Positions 13,059 through 13,289 of a stretch of 13,289 bases of DNA are shown in pieces (the first letter of the stretch is position 1; each line of letters opens with the position of its first letter). The stretch comes from Deltaproteobacteria bacterium. Lineage in GTDB: Bacteria; Desulfobacterota; DSM-4660; Desulfatiglandales; Desulfatiglandaceae. The stretch lies in the NCBI GenBank assembly GCA_019313765.1, contig JAFDAP010000011.1, positions 1-13,289 of the forward strand, read 5' to 3'. Both the position numbers and the translations under genes were made by a program. Under the pieces are notes generated by a model. That model was not told the origin of the DNA. It saw only the letters and a program-made list of their open reading frames with translations, and searched no databases.

Positions 13059-13289
13059 TTAAAACGGTCCGCCCCTGCCGCGTCTACGCCTGCCGCGTCC
13101 CATGGGCGGCATCTCAAAATGGCCGCCTTCGATACGGAGCACCTTTCCCATGACTAAGGCATCGGCCACAATGCTTCTCGCCTCGGTAAGAATCCTGCCG
13201 AAGGTCTGGCGGGATACGTTCATCCTCATCGCGGCGGTCTCCTGATCCAGGCCTTCAAAATCACTCAGCCGGATGGCTTCCAGGCCCTC
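13059..13289 (-). CDS. DUF134 helix-turn-helix protein, C-terminal part (truncated by window)
   Basis: The frame is open on the complementary strand from the window edge to TAA at 13059-13061, giving the last 76 residues. EGLEAIRLSDFEGLDQETAA, followed by MRMNVSRQTFGRILTEARS and IVADALVMGKVLRIEGGHFE, is the conserved DUF134 body, a sigma-4-like helix-turn-helix (the MNVSRQTFGRIL part is the recognition helix region). The tail MPPMGRGRRRRGRGGPF is short, basic and glycine-rich. DUF134 proteins are predicted DNA-binding regulators of anaerobes and commonly precede DUF5320 and NifX-type genes, as here. The N-terminal part (usually with PRxxR residues) is beyond the window. It probably controls its own operon, but no operator is visible here. 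Confidence 0.88.
   Translation of the reverse strand, partial: EGLEAIRLSDFEGLDQETAAMRMNVSRQTFGRILTEARSIVADALVMGKVLRIEGGHFEMPPMGRGRRRRGRGGPF

Noticed and set aside
13040..13117. N-terminal extension of the DUF5320 protein to ATG 13117
   Set aside because: It would overlap the DUF134 gene end, and the strong ribosome site points to 13039 where the family hallmark begins.
1..13289. CRISPR array, insertion sequence or prophage genes
   Set aside because: No regularly spaced direct repeats, transposase, integrase or phage structural motifs were found on either strand.

Overview
The window looks like a chromosomal segment of a strict anaerobe of the Desulfobacterota (deltaproteobacterial sulfate reducers or syntrophs). 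This is judged from gene content: CooT-like, DUF3842, DUF134, DUF5320, DUF4139 and acyl-CoA-binding proteins, exported nickel/cobalt-type proteins and a TonB-dependent receptor, which implies an outer membrane. No rRNA gene fixes the taxonomy.

Region 1 (1-7093, all + strand) has a metal or metallo-cofactor theme. It opens with the C-terminal end of a TonB-dependent outer-membrane receptor. Next come a tetrapyrrole methylase carrying a Sec signal peptide, an exported DUF4198 (NikK-like) protein, and an exported fusion of a nucleoside hydrolase with an FmdE domain. A CooT-like gene broken by a one-base frameshift follows, then a 66-residue His-containing helical protein, an intact CooT-like nickel-binding protein, and a DUF3842 protein. 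After these lie a remnant of a second tetrapyrrole methylase, an APC-family permease, and a membrane-anchored NikL-like protein whose gene overlaps the permease gene. Signal peptides put at least four products outside the cytoplasm. The best joint reading is uptake and handling of nickel, cobalt or a metal-tetrapyrrole across the envelope; this is inference.

Region 2 (7311-11092, + strand) holds an HD-domain phosphohydrolase, two tandem exported DUF4139 paralogues with a possible 22-codon ORF between them, and a bacterial acyl-CoA-binding protein. Short gaps suggest one transcript; a modest promoter candidate precedes the HD gene.

Region 3 (11104-12584, + strand) is a divergent PurD-like ATP-grasp protein behind the best-looking sigma70-type promoter in the window.

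Region 4 (complement 12689-13289) is convergent with the rest: the end of a DUF134 helix-turn-helix protein followed by a Gly/Tyr/Arg-rich DUF5320 protein.

The most unusual points are the signal peptide on a SAM-type tetrapyrrole methylase, the nucleoside hydrolase-FmdE fusion, a predicted mature N-terminal histidine on three exported proteins of region 1, and two decayed paralogues (CooT-like and methylase) within the same cluster.
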